From NCBI RefSeq assembly GCF_001905735.1, contig NZ_LISW01000001.1, positions 988,603 to 1,052,602 on the forward strand: a DNA stretch of 64,000 nucleotides, in the 5' to 3' direction. The notes under the pieces are model-generated. The model was not told the origin of the DNA, did not search any database, and was given only the letters and a program-made list of their open reading frames with translations. Below are positions 63,882-64,000 of the stretch, one piece after another. The position numbers and the translations under genes are program-made. Every line of letters begins with the position of its first letter. Within the stretch, counting starts at the first letter, position 1. The DNA is from Streptomyces sp. CB01249 (GTDB lineage Bacteria; Actinomycetota; Actinomycetes; Streptomycetales; Streptomycetaceae).

Positions 63882-63937
63882 CACCGATGTGAAAGTGCGG
63901 CCGGGCCACTGTCAGTGCCGCCCCCTAGCCTGAACAC

Positions 63938-64000
63938 ATGTCCGAGATCAGGTACGTACGAGGGGACGCGACCTCACCGCAGGGCAAGGGTGCCAAGGTC
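63938..64000 (+). CDS. Start of a macro-domain protein (partial)
   Basis: Only 21 residues are in the window: MSEIRYVRGDATSPQGKGA and KV. The RYV-GDAT-P-G-G sequence is the first strand and loop of actinobacterial macro-domain proteins, which bind or hydrolyse ADP-ribose derivatives. The rest lies beyond the right edge. The ATG is divergent from the MerR gene and shares its promoter gap. Confidence 0.55.
   Translation, partial: MSEIRYVRGDATSPQGKGAKV

Overview
The window is chromosomal DNA from a high-GC, spore-forming actinomycete, almost certainly a Streptomyces. Support comes from the strong third-codon G+C bias, a complete conservon (cvnABCD plus a P450), WhiB-like and SsgA-like developmental proteins, an XRE/DUF397 regulatory pair, a two-domain laccase and an mce operon. 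Only three in-frame TTA codons were found, in cvnC, a PucR-type regulator and a lytic transglycosylase. In Streptomyces, TTA codons put a gene under the bldA leucyl-tRNA. No rRNA, tRNA, CRISPR array, prophage or intact IS was recognised.

Layout. 1-109: 3' end of a probable MarR regulator. 417-5030: conservon with its P450, resembling cvn9/rarA-E. 5115-9884: GH4 glycosidase facing a large DUF4132 protein. 9972-12678: ATPase/XRE/DUF397 regulatory group and a YchJ-like protein. 12694-17943: MFS exporter with a C-terminal cytoplasmic extension, ATP-grasp protein, acyl-CoA dehydrogenase plus SCP2 operon, and a small unknown protein. 18161-24748: PucR regulator (TTA), two paralogous small secreted proteins, a DUF6801 protein and another secreted protein. 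24749-38023: complete mce lipid-import operon (ATPase, two YrbE permeases, six Mce proteins, four Mce-associated proteins) ending in a TTA-containing lytic transglycosylase. 38217-42542: divergent NHEJ-type ligase and LigD-like polymerase (no Ku here), a membrane protein and a Tat-exported laccase. 42548-51186: SNF2 helicase, WhiB-like protein, GMC oxidoreductase, GH46 chitosanase and a 1120-residue repeat-like protein. 51230-57108: acyl-ACP desaturase, ABC-F protein with a long leader, SsgA-like protein, YciI-like protein, endonuclease V and a saccharopine-dehydrogenase-like protein. 57322-63083: fatty-acid oxidation operon (CoA-transferase, acyl-CoA dehydrogenase, thiolase, FadB), convergent with a MerR regulator. 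63938-64000: start of a macro-domain protein.

The most unusual structure is a pair of 162-bp palindromic elements (14823-14984 and 38022-38183). Their 134-bp cores match at 133 positions. Their outer 14-bp arms differ at five positions, every one compensated on the opposite arm. Both copies begin exactly at the TAG stop codon of the preceding gene and in the same orientation relative to it. Other points of interest are a P450 whose ExxR motif is replaced by EQTLW, TTA codons bracketing the secreted-protein/mce locus, and a shared promoter-like motif upstream of both the first secreted-protein gene and the mce operon. Several clean palindromic operators lie in front of lipid genes and the laccase.
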